Of a DNA stretch of 41,125 nucleotides, positions 1-6,930 are shown piece after piece. Position 1 is the first letter of the stretch. Every line of letters begins with the position of its first letter. The DNA is from Candidatus Segetimicrobium genomatis (lineage in GTDB: Bacteria > Sysuimicrobiota > Sysuimicrobiia > Sysuimicrobiales > Kaftiobacteriaceae). Under the pieces are notes generated by a model that was not told the DNA's origin, did not search any database, and saw nothing but the letters and a program-made list of their open reading frames with translations. Position numbers and translations under genes: made by a program. The stretch is from positions 1-41,125 of the forward strand of contig VBAI01000168.1 of assembly GCA_005882295.1 (NCBI GenBank), read 5' to 3'.

Positions 1-741
1 GCCTCCGGTCGCCGCGGCCGCCAGCAGGTACGTGCCGGCCTCCAGGCGATCGGGAATAATCGCATAGGACGCGCCGTGCAGGTCGCTGACCCCCTCGATC
101 GTGATGTTGTTCGTGCCGGCGCCCTTGATGCGCGCGCCCATCAAGTTCAGAAACACGGCCGTGTCGACCACCTCCGGCTCACGCGCGGCGTTGTCCAGGA
201 CGGTCGTGCCGCTGGCCGTGCTGGCGGCGAGCATCAGGTTGATCGTCGTGCCCACGCTGCTCCTCGGCACGAAAAACGTGGTCCCCACCAGCTGCCGCGC
301 CGAGGCCTTCATGTAGCCGTGCTCAGTCTCCACCATCGCCCCCAGCGCGGTAAACCCGCGAAGGTGAAAATCCACCGGCCGTGAGCCGATCACGCACCCA
401 CCGGGGAGCGGAATCTCAGCCCGTCCCCCCCGCCCGAGGAGCAGACCCGCCGAGTAGAACGAGGCGCGCATCTGCCGGCAGAGATCGTACGGCGCGACGT
501 GCGACACCAGCGAGCGCGCTTCGATCGCCATGCGGCCGTGGTCCAATTCGATGTGGGCGCCAAGGGCTTCCAGGATGGCTTTGAGGGTCACGACGTCGCG
601 GCAGTGGGGGACGTTTTCCAGCACCGACACATCCGCGGCGAGGCAGGCGGCAGTAATAATCGCCAGCGAGCTGTTCTTGCCGCCAGAAATCCGCACCGTC
701 CCCCGCAGGGCGCGGCCACCGTTGACGATGATTTTTTCCAT
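1..741 (-). CDS. murA: UDP-N-acetylglucosamine 1-carboxyvinyltransferase, N-terminal part (truncated by window edge)
   Basis: Transfers enolpyruvate from PEP to UDP-GlcNAc, the first committed step of peptidoglycan synthesis in the cytoplasm. The 247 visible codons read from ATG at 741 off the left edge without a stop. Family marks seen are the GGKNSSL loop with Lys22, RASFYSAG with Arg91, and the loop PLPGGCVIGSRPVD with Cys115. These three fall at the same residue numbers as in the E. coli enzyme. Cys115 is the residue alkylated by fosfomycin; in families that carry Asp there the enzyme is resistant, so sensitivity is inferred here. A GGAG ribosome-binding site lies about 8 nt before the ATG. 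It sits 46 nt downstream of ireB on the same strand, so co-transcription is likely. Confidence 0.95.
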   Translation of the reverse strand, partial: MEKIIVNGGRALRGTVRISGGKNSSLAIITAACLAADVSVLENVPHCRDVVTLKAILEALGAHIELDHGRMAIEARSLVSHVAPYDLCRQMRASFYSAGLLLGRGGRAEIPLPGGCVIGSRPVDFHLRGFTALGAMVETEHGYMKASARQLVGTTFFVPRSSVGTTINLMLAASTASGTTVLDNAAREPEVVDTAVFLNLMGARIKGAGTNNITIEGVSDLHGASYAIIPDRLEAGTYLLAAAATGG

Positions 742-787
742 GCGCTCTCTCCGTTGTCTCTGCGTTGGTGTTGCGTCTTCGCTGCCG

Positions 788-1048
788 CTATTTCAGTTTG
801 TGTTCCACGTAGCAGCGCACGAGTTCTTCCAGGAGCAACAGGCGATCGACCTGCCGAATCACCGTGCGCGCATCGCGGTGACTGGTCACATAGGTGGGAT
901 CGCCGGACAGAAGATAGCCCACAATCTGGTCCACCGGGTTATACCCTTTCTCGCGCAGCGCTCCGTACACATGGGCAAAGATCTGGTGGATGTCCTTCGC
1001 GGTCGGGGCGCCGACCCGGAATACGCCAGTCCGCTCGCGTTCATCCAT
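788..1048 (-). CDS. ireB: IreB-family regulatory phosphoprotein (UPF0297)
   Basis: The 86-residue protein matches the IreB family, whose hallmark is the central stretch EKGYNPVDQIVGYLLSGDP (residues 33-51) followed by a conserved HRDAR (57-61). In Enterococcus, IreB is a substrate of the Ser/Thr kinase IreK (PASTA kinase) and a negative regulator of cephalosporin resistance. It is phosphorylated on N-terminal threonines; here Thr7 is the only one in a comparable position. The family is typical of Bacillota, where the gene usually sits near the Holliday-junction resolvase gene ruvX. Here it precedes murA, which would place a kinase-responsive regulator beside the first cell-wall enzyme. The start at 1048 follows GGTGAAG. 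Function here is inferred from family. Confidence 0.88.
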   Translation of the reverse strand: MDERERTGVFRVGAPTAKDIHQIFAHVYGALREKGYNPVDQIVGYLLSGDPTYVTSHRDARTVIRQVDRLLLLEELVRCYVEHKLK

Positions 1049-1581
1049 GGCCCTTCACCTCGGCCACCGCCTTCCAGGCCCCCGCCGGTCGATCCCGCCC
1101 AGTTCCTTGGAGGCATCGGTATCTCGCGCTTGGGGCCGGCTCACCCCTCCCCACTCGCCGGGCTACACATTCCCCGGAGCGGATGGTGTTCCTGTTAGAA
1201 GAACGTTCCACGGCATGCGTGGGGCCAGACGTGCGGGGGGAGGCCATTTTGTGGTAGAAACGGGCGCGCCGGGGTATGAATTCCTTGACGACCCGAGGCG
1301 GCCTATGGTAGGCTCTGCGATACCGTCGCTTGAGCTTGCCGAGGACACAGGCGAACACACCTTCTCCCCAGCATTCGTTCTTCCACCTGCCCTCCCTCGG
1401 CCAGTTGAACATCGTCCGCGCCTAGCGGCTCCGCGCCTGGGACCCTGAGGGGGGACTCCGGTGCGCCCCCTGGTACCGCTGGCTGCGAATCCACGCACCA
1501 CGAGGTGGGGTTATCAAATCGCGCGGCTGGCGGGAAACGAGCGCTCTCGAGGCGTCTGGTCAGGCGTCCGGGTCGCCGGCT
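1049..1581 (+). other. 533 bp divergent intergenic region / leader of the HD-GYP gene
   Basis: No convincing gene is seen on either strand. The plus strand has a possible promoter at 1285-1314 (TTGACG, 18 nt, TAGGCT). Near its end is a GC hairpin (AGGGGG at 1448-1453 with CCCCCT at 1466-1471). The HD-GYP frame is open back to a stop at 1423-1425 but contains no ATG, GTG or TTG before 1582. I compared the region with c-di-GMP (GEMM), c-di-AMP (ydaO), TPP and cobalamin riboswitch cores from memory and found no match. Confidence 0.4.
1285..1314 (+). promoter_or_regulatory. Possible promoter for the HD-GYP gene
   Basis: TTGACG (1285-1290) and TAGGCT (1309-1314) are separated by 18 nt. The -35 is close to consensus but the -10 is poor (3 of 6), so this is only a candidate. 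It would give a leader of about 260 nt. Confidence 0.25.
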
Positions 1582-2940
1582 TTGTCATTGCTGCAGCGCT
1601 TCACCGTCGTCAGCCTCATCGCCACCGTCCTGCTGGGGATTCTTTTCGGCGAAATCGCCGCCCGCATCGCCACCGACTATGCCCTGCGGCGGCAGGCGCA
1701 TGCCTTCGCCACGTACGTGTCGGAATTCGCAGCACCTCGCCTGGTTCCTAAAGATTTCTTGTCGCCCGCAGAAAACGCCCGGGCCCAGTTCGAATTCACC
1801 CTGCGCAGCTTGATCGGCAGAGCCAACATCATCCACATCACTGTCTGGAACCGCAACGGCGAAGTGCTGTATAGCGATGGAGGGACACAGGTCGGAACGG
1901 CCCAGCCGGTGTCCAGTCCGATCCAGCGGGCGCTGGATGGTACGCTGACGTGGCGGTTCGTCTCGCCCAATGACGGCGGGACCGACACGCGCCGCCGGAT
2001 GGAAGTGTTCGTGCCGGTGGTGGTCTCCGCCGACACCAGGCCGGTGGCTGTCTATCATGTCGTCTCCGACCTGGCGGATCTGGAACCCACGCTGATCCGG
2101 ATCACCTGGGCGATGCGCGCGAGCGTGGTCTTCGGCGTCCTGCTCCTCTACCTGGCGCTGTTCACCATTGTCCGCCAGGCGTCGCGCGACCTGGAGGGCC
2201 AGCAGGGAGCGCTGCGTCAGGCCTTCATCGGCATCATTCGATCGCTGGCCAACGCGGTCGACGCTCGAGACAAGTACACCGCCGACCACCAGTCGCACGT
2301 CGCCGCGCACTGCGAGGCGATCATTCATGAGATGGGCCTCGATAGCACGATTGTCGCCGAGGTCCAGGTGGTGGCGTTGCTGCACGACATCGGCAAGATC
2401 GGCATCCGCGATGAGATCCTGCTCAAGAACGGGAAATTGAGCCCCGAAGAATGGGAAGCCATGCGGCGCCATCCCATCATGGGCTATGAGATTCTGGCAC
2501 CTGTTCCCATTCCAGAATCCGCGAAGCTGGCCATCCGGCACAGCCACGAGCGTTGGGACGGGACCGGGTATCCGGACGGGCTGGCGGGTGATGAGATACC
2601 GATTGCGGCCCGCGTCGTCTTTGTCGCGGATGCGTACGAGGCGATGATCACGGATCGATTGTACCGGCGGGCAATGAGCCCGCTGCGCGCGATTGAGGAG
2701 CTACAGCGAGGAGCGGGCACGCAATTCGATCCGGAAGTCGTCGGCGCGTTCTTGCGCATCATGCGGCGGCAGACCGGCGCGATGCGGACGATCCGGTCGG
2801 CGCACCGCCGGGCGGACCATCGCGATCTCGTGCAGCGCATCTCGGCGCGCATCGCCGAACAGTTCAGCGCGCCTTCGCCGAACGGGCAAAGTCACGAACC
2901 GGCAGACACCCCGCAGGAGTCACGGCTCCCGAAGTCCTGA
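1582..2940 (+). CDS. Membrane-anchored HD-GYP domain protein (probable cyclic di-GMP phosphodiesterase)
   Basis: 452 residues from a TTG start, which is the first possible start codon in this open frame; no clear ribosome-binding site precedes it, so the start is uncertain. Order: membrane segment about 8-24, extracytoplasmic sensor region about 30-170 without a recognised name, membrane segment about 175-197, then an HD-GYP domain about 215-395. The HD pair is His268-Asp269 in LLHDIGKIG, and the GYP motif is Gly329-Tyr330-Pro331 in DGTGYPDGL. The usual HHE before it reads SHE (321-323), so one possible metal ligand is replaced, as in some binuclear members. HD-GYP proteins hydrolyse c-di-GMP; the signal sensed here is unknown. 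A CAT-anticodon tRNA follows 33 nt later with its own -10. Confidence 0.88.
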   Translation: MSLLQRFTVVSLIATVLLGILFGEIAARIATDYALRRQAHAFATYVSEFAAPRLVPKDFLSPAENARAQFEFTLRSLIGRANIIHITVWNRNGEVLYSDGGTQVGTAQPVSSPIQRALDGTLTWRFVSPNDGGTDTRRRMEVFVPVVVSADTRPVAVYHVVSDLADLEPTLIRITWAMRASVVFGVLLLYLALFTIVRQASRDLEGQQGALRQAFIGIIRSLANAVDARDKYTADHQSHVAAHCEAIIHEMGLDSTIVAEVQVVALLHDIGKIGIRDEILLKNGKLSPEEWEAMRRHPIMGYEILAPVPIPESAKLAIRHSHERWDGTGYPDGLAGDEIPIAARVVFVADAYEAMITDRLYRRAMSPLRAIEELQRGAGTQFDPEVVGAFLRIMRRQTGAMRTIRSAHRRADHRDLVQRISARIAEQFSAPSPNGQSHEPADTPQESRLPKS

Positions 2941-2954
2941 CGTTTCCCGGCTGG

Positions 2955-2960
2955 TATAAT
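2955..2960 (+). promoter_or_regulatory. -10 element of the Met-type tRNA (CAT) gene
   Basis: A perfect TATAAT lies 14 nt before the mature tRNA 5' end. No good -35 is seen at 16-18 nt spacing. Confidence 0.55.
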
Positions 2961-2973
2961 CCATGATGCGGAC

Positions 2974-3045
2974 GGGCCCGTAGCTCAAGGGTAGAGCAGC
3001 GCCCTCATAAGGCGTTGGTTCCTGGTTCGAGCCCAGGCGGGCCCA
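2974..3045 (+). tRNA. tRNA-Met (anticodon CAT), elongator type; tRNA-Ile2 not excluded
   Basis: Full cloverleaf: acceptor GGGCCCG/CGGGCCC (2974-2980/3038-3044), short D arm, anticodon stem GCGCC/GGCGT with loop CTCATAA, and T arm CCTGG-TTCGAGC-CCAGG. The first pair is G1-C72, so it is not the initiator. CTCATAA loops occur both in elongator tRNA-Met and in the Ile2 tRNA whose C34 is modified to lysidine, so identity is not fully settled. The discriminator is A3045 and CCA is not encoded; the next bases are TGC. A palindromic element starts inside its last three bases. Confidence 0.9.
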
Positions 3046-3155
3046 TGCACCAGTCGCTTCGCTCCGGTGCATGGCGGCGCCAAGGGAACCTTCCGCCAAG
3101 CCCTTTCACCGACTGGGGCATGCCCTGAACCCAAGCGCAGCGCGTGGTTCAGGGC
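3043..3155 (+). repeat. tRNA-anchored composite palindrome element, copy 1
   Basis: Palindrome A: CCATGCACC (3043-3051), 14 nt loop, GGTGCATGG (3066-3074). It is followed at once by CGGCGCC, a 47 nt spacer (counted from 3075), then palindrome B: GCCCTGAACC (3122-3131), 14 nt loop, GGTTCAGGGC (3146-3155). Palindrome A begins in the tRNA 3' end and palindrome B contains the truA stop codon. A matching element follows tRNA-Thr at 23491-23589. Palindrome B differs from its partner at one base in 34, and the A loops agree at 12 of 14. Lying between convergent genes, it may also act as a two-way terminator. Confidence 0.8.
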
Positions 3156-3895
3156 TGCGGGGGGTACATCACCCTTACGAGATACAGCCCATGCGCCGGC
3201 GCCCTCGGGCCGGCGCGCCGGTTATTCTCTCCCGCGAGGATCTCGGCCATGGCCTCGGCAGCCAGCTTCCCCGCCCCAACCTTCAGCAACGTGCCGACGA
3301 TCATCCGCACCATGTGACGAAGAAAGCGGTCGGCCTCAAACGTAAAGATCAGCATGTCCCCGCTGTGTGCCACGTTAGCCCTGCGCAAGGTGCAGATGGT
3401 TGTCCGCTCACCTGACCCGACGCCGCGGAACGCGGTGAATGGATGCGTCCCTTCCAACGCCGCCGCACCAGCTACGATGGCCTCGAGCCTCAAGGGATAC
3501 GGGACGTGGTAGGCGTGATTCCGTAAGATGGCCGAGGGGGCGGGGCGATTTAACACCGCGTACCGGTAGGTGCGGCCGATCGCGGCATACCGGGCGTGAA
3601 AGCCGGCATCAACCTCCTCGGCTCCAAGGACGCGGATCGTCATCGGAAGATACGCATTGAGCGCCGCAGGAAACCGCCCCGCGGCCAGGCGGTTCGCGGT
3701 GGCGAAGTGGCCGACCTGACCCAGGGCGTGCACGCCGGCGTCGGTGCGGCCGGCGCCGGTCACGGCCCGCCGCTGCCCGGTCACCTTCCACACCGCCCGC
3801 TCCAGTTCGGCCTGCACCGACGGGCGGCCCTTCAGGCGCTGCCAGCCGCTGAAGGGAGTTCCATCGTACTCAATGATGAGTTTGATGTTGCGCAT
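3149..3895 (-). CDS. truA: tRNA pseudouridine(38-40) synthase TruA
   Basis: Converts uridines 38-40 of the tRNA anticodon arm to pseudouridine. The 248-residue protein starts at MRNIKLIIEYDG, the usual family start. A longer frame exists upstream but runs into ecfT and has no family likeness. The catalytic aspartate is in GAGRTDAGVHA. FRGVGSGERTTICTLRRA and the C-terminal FLRHMVRMIVG are also family marks. It lies 23 nt after ecfT, the same position as in Bacillota, where rplM and rpsI normally follow. Here the cluster stops, facing the Met-type tRNA. Its stop codon lies inside palindrome B of the tRNA-anchored repeat. Confidence 0.95.
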   Translation of the reverse strand: MRNIKLIIEYDGTPFSGWQRLKGRPSVQAELERAVWKVTGQRRAVTGAGRTDAGVHALGQVGHFATANRLAAGRFPAALNAYLPMTIRVLGAEEVDAGFHARYAAIGRTYRYAVLNRPAPSAILRNHAYHVPYPLRLEAIVAGAAALEGTHPFTAFRGVGSGERTTICTLRRANVAHSGDMLIFTFEADRFLRHMVRMIVGTLLKVGAGKLAAEAMAEILAGENNRRAGPRAPAHGLYLVRVMYPPQP

Positions 3896-3918
3896 GGTTA
3901 CCCTGACGGCCCGGGGAG

Positions 3919-4749
3919 TTAGCGCAATAAGGCCTGCCAGGTCGAGTACGGAATCGTGAATATGGCGGACACCGCGAAGGTGAGCAGAAGGGCGACCCCG
4001 TCGCGGGGGGCGAGATGCAGTTCCTTCATCCGGGTCCGGTGCTCCCCGCCACGATAGCACCGCGCCTCCATTGCCAGGGCCAGTTCGTCGGCCCGCCGAA
4101 AGGCGCTGACGAACAACGGCACCAGCACCGGCACCAGGGCACGGGCCCGGCGCAGGACGTTGCCGCGCTCGAATTCCGCCCCCCTGGCCATCTGCGCCTT
4201 CATGATCTTCTCCGTCTCCTCCAACAGCGTGGGGATGAAGCGCAGGGCGATGGTCATCATCATCGCCAGTTCATGCGCCGGCACCCCCAGGCGCCGGAAT
4301 GGCCGCAGGATCCGCTCAATCCCATCGGTGAGTTGGACCGGCGAGGTGGTGAACGTCAACAGCGACGTCACCAGGATCAGCGCCACCAGCCGGTAGCCGA
4401 CGAAGCCCGCCCGCATCACGGCTTCCCGCGTGGCGACCAGAGGGCCCAGCCGGAACAGGACGGTACCGCTCTGGATCCCGCTGAAGAACACATTGAGCAC
4501 CACGGTCATGAGGAGCAGGAACAGGATTGGCCGCAACCCTCGCAGGAGGTAGCCCAGCGGGATCTGCGAGGCGACGACCACAGCGAGCAGGAACAGCGTC
4601 AGAAGCGCATAGCCGCTGAAGTCGCGGACCACAAAGACGGCGACGGTCAGCACGGTCACCGCGGCAATCTTGGTGCGGGGATCCAGGCGATGGACCGGTG
4701 ACTCACGCGGGAGGTACTGCCCGATCGTGACGTACCTCGTCAGTTCCAT
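3919..4749 (-). CDS. ecfT: Energy-coupling factor transporter transmembrane protein EcfT
   Basis: Membrane scaffold of group II ECF vitamin/cofactor/metal importers; it links the two ATPases to exchangeable substrate-binding S components. The 276 residues hold about six hydrophobic segments. The coupling helices carry the two Ala-Arg signatures that touch the ATPases: QMARGAEFE and MEARCYRGG (Gly replaced by Cys in the second, common in the family). It overlaps the end of ecfA2 by 10 nt, supporting translational coupling. No S component lies in this operon, as expected for a shared module. The DUF6580-like protein at 24286-24825 is a possible client. Confidence 0.94.
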   Translation of the reverse strand: MELTRYVTIGQYLPRESPVHRLDPRTKIAAVTVLTVAVFVVRDFSGYALLTLFLLAVVVASQIPLGYLLRGLRPILFLLLMTVVLNVFFSGIQSGTVLFRLGPLVATREAVMRAGFVGYRLVALILVTSLLTFTTSPVQLTDGIERILRPFRRLGVPAHELAMMMTIALRFIPTLLEETEKIMKAQMARGAEFERGNVLRRARALVPVLVPLFVSAFRRADELALAMEARCYRGGEHRTRMKELHLAPRDGVALLLTFAVSAIFTIPYSTWQALLR

Positions 4750-5597
4750 TGCAGTACCTTCCCGATCGCGGCCCTGGCTTCGTCGACGGTCAGCACGTCG
4801 GGGGTGACCGCCATCCCGGCGCTCCGCAGCCGCAGCATCAAGGCGGTAATGGCGGGCACGCCGAGCCCCAGCGCCGTCAGGTCCTGCGCGCGGCGGAAGA
4901 TCTCCCGCACCGGCCCGTCCATGACGATTTGGCCCCGGGCGAGGACGACAAGGCGCTTTACCAGCTGGGCCGCCTCATCCATGCTATGGGTCACGAGCAG
5001 CACGGTCAGCCCCTGGGCCTCATGCAGCGTGCGGATCTGACCGAGGATCTCCTCTTTCCCTTTCGGATCTAATCCCGCAGCCGGTTCGTCCAGCACGAGG
5101 ACTCGCGGCCGCATGGCCAGCACGCCGGCGATCGCCACGCGGCGCATCTCGCCGCCTGAGAGCGAAAATGGGGACCGCCGGCCGAACCGGCCTGGGTCGA
5201 CGCCGACCAGCGCCAGCGATTCCCCGACGCGCTCGCGCACCTGATCCTCGGTGAGCCCGAGGTTGCGCGGGCCATAGGCGACGTCGTCATAGACCGTCTC
5301 CTCAAAGAGTTGATGCTCAGGATACTGGAAGACCAGACCTACCTGCTGACGGAGGGTCTTCACATCCGCACGCGCGTCGGCCGGATTGATGCCGGCAACA
5401 CGCACCTCGCCGCCGGTAGGTCGCAGCAAGGCATTGAGGTGCTGGATCAGTGTCGACTTCCCCGATCCGGTCGGTCCGATGAGGCCGACGAACTCTCCGG
5501 CCTCGATGGAGAGGGTCACATCCTGGAGGGCCACCGCCTCCAGAGGGGTCCCCTTCAGATAGACATGGGTGAGGTGACGGCACTCAATGAGCGCCAT
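4740..5597 (-). CDS. ecfA2: ECF transporter ATP-binding protein EcfA2
   Basis: Second ATPase of the ECF module, forming a heterodimer with EcfA1. 285 residues from ATG at 5597, preceded by a strong GGGAGGG site; the longer upstream frame lies inside ecfA1 and is not needed. Walker A GPTGSGKST (41-49), Q-loop FQYPEHQLFEETV, signature LSGGEMRR, Walker B VLVLDEPAAGLD and switch THSMDE are all present. The start overlaps ecfA1 by 14 nt and the end overlaps ecfT by 10 nt. Confidence 0.95.
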   Translation of the reverse strand: MALIECRHLTHVYLKGTPLEAVALQDVTLSIEAGEFVGLIGPTGSGKSTLIQHLNALLRPTGGEVRVAGINPADARADVKTLRQQVGLVFQYPEHQLFEETVYDDVAYGPRNLGLTEDQVRERVGESLALVGVDPGRFGRRSPFSLSGGEMRRVAIAGVLAMRPRVLVLDEPAAGLDPKGKEEILGQIRTLHEAQGLTVLLVTHSMDEAAQLVKRLVVLARGQIVMDGPVREIFRRAQDLTALGLGVPAITALMLRLRSAGMAVTPDVLTVDEARAAIGKVLQWN

Positions 5598-6459
5598 CGC
5601 CAACCCTCCCCCGCCCTGCTCCCTCCGCCACCAGGCGAGCAAGGGCACCCGCCAATTCTTCCACGAAGAGAATCCCTTCTGGGATTGGCAGGCCGTCGCG
5701 CCGCAGCCGGTGGGCGAGCGCAGGGATGGGCGGGAGAACCAGGCGGAATCGCTCCAGCTCCTCAACCCGTGAGAATACCTCCGCGGGCGGACCATCCATC
5801 GCCACGCGACCGTCTGCCAGCACGATCACACGAGGACACTGCACGGCCTCTTCCATGGCATGGGTAATGTGTATGACCGTGACGCCATCACGGTTCAGCC
5901 GCTGGATCGTCTCCATGACTTCGCGCTGTCCCTGAGGATCCAGCATGGTCGTGGCTTCGTCCAACACCAGACACTGAGGCCGCATGGCCAGGATGCCGGC
6001 GATGGCCACGCGCTGCTTCTGACCACCGGAGAGCAGGTGCGGCTCATGGCGCCGGTAGGAGACCATCTCCACCACCCGCAGGGCCTCGTCGACACGCGCC
6101 AGAATCTCCGCGGACGGCAACCCCAGGTTCTCAGGGCCGAAGGCGACGTCCTCCTCGACGACCGTCGCCACCAGCTGGTTGTCGGGGTTCTGGAAGACCA
6201 TCCCCACGCGTTGACGGATCTCCCACAGCACGGCGCGATCGCGGGTGTTCATGCCGTCGACGAGGACCTCGCCGTCGGTCGGCAGCAGCAGGGCGTTGAG
6301 GTGTTTGGCGAGGGTGGATTTGCCTGACCCGTTCCCTCCTACAATGGCGACGAACTCCCCCCGGCCGACGGTAAGCGAAATGCCGTCCAGGGCCATGACC
6401 GCATCGGCGGTCCCGGCACGATACACGTGGCGGAGGTTGCGGATTTCGATTAGCGGCAT
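5584..6459 (-). CDS. ecfA1: ECF transporter ATP-binding protein EcfA1
   Basis: First ATPase of the ECF module. 291 residues from ATG at 6459 (MPLIEIRNLRHVY). Walker A GGNGSGKST (41-49), Q-loop FQNPDNQLVATVVEEDVAFGPEN in the typical CbiO form, signature LSGGQKQRV, Walker B CLVLDEATTMLD and switch ITHAMEE are intact. A GTG at 6498 would extend the frame by 13 residues, but it would lie in the loop of the 6486-6512 hairpin, so I prefer 6459. No strong ribosome-binding site is seen. It follows rplQ by 108 nt, which hold a hairpin and tandem repeats. Confidence 0.94.
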   Translation of the reverse strand: MPLIEIRNLRHVYRAGTADAVMALDGISLTVGRGEFVAIVGGNGSGKSTLAKHLNALLLPTDGEVLVDGMNTRDRAVLWEIRQRVGMVFQNPDNQLVATVVEEDVAFGPENLGLPSAEILARVDEALRVVEMVSYRRHEPHLLSGGQKQRVAIAGILAMRPQCLVLDEATTMLDPQGQREVMETIQRLNRDGVTVIHITHAMEEAVQCPRVIVLADGRVAMDGPPAEVFSRVEELERFRLVLPPIPALAHRLRRDGLPIPEGILFVEELAGALARLVAEGAGRGRVGDGAH

Positions 6460-6485
6460 ATCAACGTACACAATAACCTGCCAGA

Positions 6486-6512
6486 ACGCCCTGCTCACAC
6501 TCAGCAGGGCGT
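6486..6512 (-). terminator. Perfect 10 bp hairpin between rplQ and ecfA1
   Basis: ACGCCCTGCT (6486-6495) pairs perfectly with AGCAGGGCGT (6503-6512) around a 7 nt loop. On the minus strand it is followed by TCTGGCAGGTTATT, a poor T-tract. It is best read as a weak terminator or attenuator that lowers ecf-truA expression relative to the ribosomal genes. Confidence 0.5.
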
Positions 6513-6527
6513 CCCGAGTGGTACATT

Positions 6528-6563
6528 GTGTAGATCGTGTAGGTTGTGAAGATCGTGTAGGTT
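6528..6563. repeat. Tandem 18 bp repeat, two copies
   Basis: GTGTAGATCGTGTAGGTT (6528-6545) is followed directly by a copy with one change (6546-6563). It ends 4 nt before the rplQ stop. The 18 nt period matches that of the repeat in the rpsC-rplV gap, although the word differs. Confidence 0.8.
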
Positions 6564-6567
6564 CGCC

Positions 6568-6918
6568 TTATGCGAGTAGCTCGATGATGGCCATCTCCGC
6601 GGCATCGCCCCGGCGCGCCCGCGTGCGCACGATCCGGGTATATCCCCCGCGGCCCTTCTGAAACTTCGGCGCGACCTCGGCGAACAACCGGCGGACGACC
6701 CGGTCATCGGTCAGGAGCCGGCGCACCTGCCGCCGGGCGTGAAGGTCGCCACGCAGCGCCAGATCTACCAGCCTGTCAGCGATCTTCTTGGTTTCCTTCG
6801 CCCGGGCCACGGTCGTCTCCACGCGGCCATTGAGGATGAGGGCCCCCACCAGGTCGCGGAACAGCGCCTTTCGCTCACCCGTGTCACGATTCAGTTTGCG
6901 CGTAACGGCACCCAGCAT
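6568..6918 (-). CDS. rplQ: 50S ribosomal protein L17
   Basis: 116 residues with the L17 core LNRDTGERKALFRDLVGALI, then VETTVARAKETKKIADRLVD and the C-terminal GGYTRIVR. L17 lines the outside of the peptide exit tunnel. The N terminus reads MLGAVTRKLNR and lacks the usual MRHR start; no better start is seen upstream, and a GGAG site precedes this ATG. It is the last ribosomal gene of the alpha-type segment, 12 nt after rpoA. Confidence 0.95.
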   Translation of the reverse strand: MLGAVTRKLNRDTGERKALFRDLVGALILNGRVETTVARAKETKKIADRLVDLALRGDLHARRQVRRLLTDDRVVRRLFAEVAPKFQKGRGGYTRIVRTRARRGDAAEMAIIELLA

Positions 6919-6930
6919 GGCCCTGCACTC

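Noticed and set aside
1300-1581. Riboswitch (c-di-GMP, c-di-AMP or cobalamin) before the HD-GYP gene
   Set aside because: A c-di-GMP sensor would make sense, but none of the conserved cores I know could be matched; only scattered similar words.
1585-2547. Minus-strand frame opposite the HD-GYP gene (320 residues)
   Set aside because: Shadow of a gene with complete HD-GYP motifs on the other strand.
2974-3155. tRNA-associated integration site (att) of a genomic island
   Set aside because: No integrase or island lies next to it, and the repeat after tRNA-Thr is a palindromic element rather than a copy of the tRNA 3' end.
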